This document shows, in pieces, positions 6,456 to 7,373 of a stretch of 7,373 nt of DNA. The first letter of the stretch is position 1; each line of letters opens with the position of its first letter. The stretch comes from Saprospiraceae bacterium. Its GTDB lineage: Bacteria; Bacteroidota; Bacteroidia; Chitinophagales; Saprospiraceae. The notes beneath the pieces were generated by a model, which saw nothing but the letters and a program-made list of their open reading frames with translations, made no database searches and was not told the origin of the DNA. Position numbers and translations under genes: made by a program. The stretch covers positions 1-7,373 of the forward strand of contig SLDF01000097.1 in NCBI GenBank assembly GCA_007125435.1, written 5' to 3'.

Positions 6456-6554
6456 CTTTTAGGGACTTTAGCGTTTCCCTGGGGGTTGATGCTATCCGCT
6501 TATGTTCAACCCAGACTATGCAATAGACTTTCTATTATATAGGCTGGGTTGCTA
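6456..6554. terminator. Convergent intergenic region with nested and competing hairpins
   Basis: This short gap separates two convergent genes and should stop transcription from both. CAACCCAG (6507-6514) pairs with CTGGGTTG (6544-6551), enclosing an inner hairpin AATAGA (6522-6527) with TCTATT (6531-6536). The left outer arm can instead pair upstream, as GGGTTGA (6483-6489) with TCAACCC (6506-6512). A small AGGGA/TCCCT stem (6461-6465, 6476-6480) lies just after the plus-strand stop. No T run follows on either strand, so an intrinsic terminator is likely only by position. Confidence 0.4.
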
Positions 6555-7169
6555 TTAGGCCATCATTTTATTCAACTTATAGATGAGCTCAGCTCTATTA
6601 TGTGCATCAAACTTCTCAAAAATATTCTTAACGTGGAATTTTACTGTGTTTCTACTTATATATAGCTGGGCGGATATTTGAGCATTTTCCATTCCCTTGT
6701 AAATACATCTAAGCACTTCTGTCTCGCGCTCTGTCAATGGCGTTATAAGTTGATGATTTACATTATCTAGCTGCCATCCCGGGGAGCTATTCTTCTGCAT
6801 TTGAAACCAGGCCACCTCGATGGTAGAATAGATTTGCTCTTTATTGAAAGGCTTTACAATGTATCCCAGAGGTGACGTCTCCTTCACCTTTTGGAGTGTT
6901 GCCTTATCAGAATAGGAGGTGATATAAATAAATGGAATATTGGTTTTCTTAGAAATATGGTCACCTAACTCTAAGCCGTCGATTTCATCATTTAAGTTAA
7001 TGTCCAATAATATTAAGCTGGGCTGTAAAGCTTCAATCATAACCATAGCTTCACCAGCAGAAAAAGCTACACCGCACACATCGTAACCTTTGATGGTGCA
7101 TAGATCTGCAATATCTTCAGCTATGATAGGTTCATCTTCGACAATCAAAATTTTAGGACTTACTGACAT
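6555..7169 (-). CDS. REC-LuxR (NarL-type) response regulator
   Basis: This is a 204-residue two-component response regulator that should bind DNA when phosphorylated. The receiver domain (5-122) has the acidic pair E11/D12, phospho-acceptor D56 in LLDINL, T84 in ITSYSD and K106 in VKPF, so every catalytic residue is present. The C-terminal LuxR-type helix-turn-helix (about 142-203) starts LTERETEVL (145-153) and includes YISRNTVKFHVKNIF (170-184). The length is normal for the family. The receiver type, with VEDEPIIAEDI and ITSYSDKATL, resembles regulators paired with PAS-containing sensor kinases; that comparison is from memory. No kinase is present in the window, so the signal is unknown. 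A purine-rich stretch (AAGAGAAAG) lies just upstream of the ATG. It converges on the ComEA-like gene, which gives no evidence of a functional link. Confidence 0.93.
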   Translation of the reverse strand: MSVSPKILIVEDEPIIAEDIADLCTIKGYDVCGVAFSAGEAMVMIEALQPSLILLDINLNDEIDGLELGDHISKKTNIPFIYITSYSDKATLQKVKETSPLGYIVKPFNKEQIYSTIEVAWFQMQKNSSPGWQLDNVNHQLITPLTERETEVLRCIYKGMENAQISAQLYISRNTVKFHVKNIFEKFDAHNRAELIYKLNKMMA

Positions 7170-7195
7170 TGTTGCTTTCTCTTAATTACAAAACG

Positions 7196-7212
7196 AAATT
7201 AGGCGCTAATTT
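7196..7212. promoter_or_regulatory. 17-bp palindrome in the response-regulator leader
   Basis: AAATTAG (7196-7202) and CTAATTT (7206-7212) are perfect 7-bp arms around GCG, 26 bp upstream of the response-regulator start. On the minus strand they overlap TAATTTCG (7194-7201), a one-mismatch -7 box. This would suit an autoregulatory or repressor operator. It could also be a terminator for minus-strand transcription from the right, since a short T-rich tract (CGTTTTG) follows it in that direction. Confidence 0.35.
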
Positions 7213-7265
7213 TACGTAGACTTGATTTATTATATTCAGGTACTGTGATTTTTCCTGTTTTGTGC

Positions 7266-7280
7266 GTTGGGACACCCAAC
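7266..7280. terminator. Hairpin GTTGGG-ACA-CCCAAC after the right-edge frame
   Basis: GTTGGG (7266-7271) and CCCAAC (7275-7280) form a perfect 6-bp stem with a 3-nt loop. It begins 5 nt past the stop codon of the minus-strand frame at the right edge, which is a terminator position. No T run follows on the minus strand. It could also belong to the end of an insertion sequence. Confidence 0.35.
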
Positions 7281-7285
7281 AAACA

Positions 7286-7372
7286 TCACTCGATTTTCAA
7301 GTTGAAAAGATCAACAATTTCTCGTTGCTCATCAGTTTTTATTAGCAACCTTTGATGCACAGTGTTTGAGTA
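7286..7372 (-). CDS. Possible C-terminal end of a protein, cut by the window edge
   Basis: The minus-strand frame is open from the window edge to a TGA at 7286-7288, giving 28 residues that end LFNLKIE. The sequence (RLLIKTDEQREIVDLF within it) is amphipathic and protein-like and is followed at once by a hairpin. Chance alone would leave such a frame open fairly often, so support is modest. A transposase tail is one guess, based only on general resemblance. I do not recognise the family. Confidence 0.35.
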   Translation of the reverse strand, partial: YSNTVHQRLLIKTDEQREIVDLFNLKIE

Positions 7373-7373
7373 C

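Overview
The window most likely comes from a member of the Bacteroidota, plausibly a Saprospiraceae-type lineage. The clues are a ComEC that lacks the C-terminal metallo-beta-lactamase domain, a three-unit helix-hairpin-helix protein next to it, TAnnTTTG-type -7 promoter boxes, little Shine-Dalgarno sequence, and a repeat/RNA element that opens TGCGTGAGGGAT and closes GGTCACGCCC. The genus-level guess is inference; no rRNA or tRNA gene is visible.

Layout. Positions 1-1010 hold no convincing gene but are rich in repeats. They contain a mosaic of TAAAC/GTTTA-punctuated units with small hairpins (1-325), a tandem heptamer array (384-460), and a structured element that looks like a non-coding RNA (465-639). 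An AT-rich leader follows, with a near-perfect 20-bp palindrome (900-919) and a possible promoter. Positions 1011-3179 encode a single-pass membrane protein with an N-terminal PP2C-like domain that has lost most of its metal ligands. Positions 3404-5428 encode ComEC, the DNA-uptake channel, and 5475-6455 encode a membrane-anchored ComEA-like DNA-binding protein. Positions 6555-7169 on the minus strand encode a REC-LuxR response regulator that converges on the competence pair. The right edge (7286-7372, minus) holds what may be the C-terminal tail of another protein.

How the genes fit together. comEC and the helix-hairpin-helix gene lie 46 bp apart on one strand and form a plausible DNA-uptake unit: the anchored protein would bind duplex DNA outside the inner membrane and ComEC would pass a single strand inward. 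The upstream PP2C-like gene has its own leader and no visible functional tie to competence. The response regulator has no kinase in the window. An exact 13-mer (TATAAATCAAAAT) lies upstream of both the PP2C-like gene and comEC, which hints at shared control but could be chance in AT-rich DNA.

Most notable points: the degenerate PP2C domain joined through a very acidic cytoplasmic linker to a periplasmic helical domain; the dense repeat region with the RNA-like element; and the palindromes in the leaders of the PP2C-like and response-regulator genes. I see no clear new defence or mobile system. The pseudophosphatase membrane protein is the best candidate for undescribed biology.
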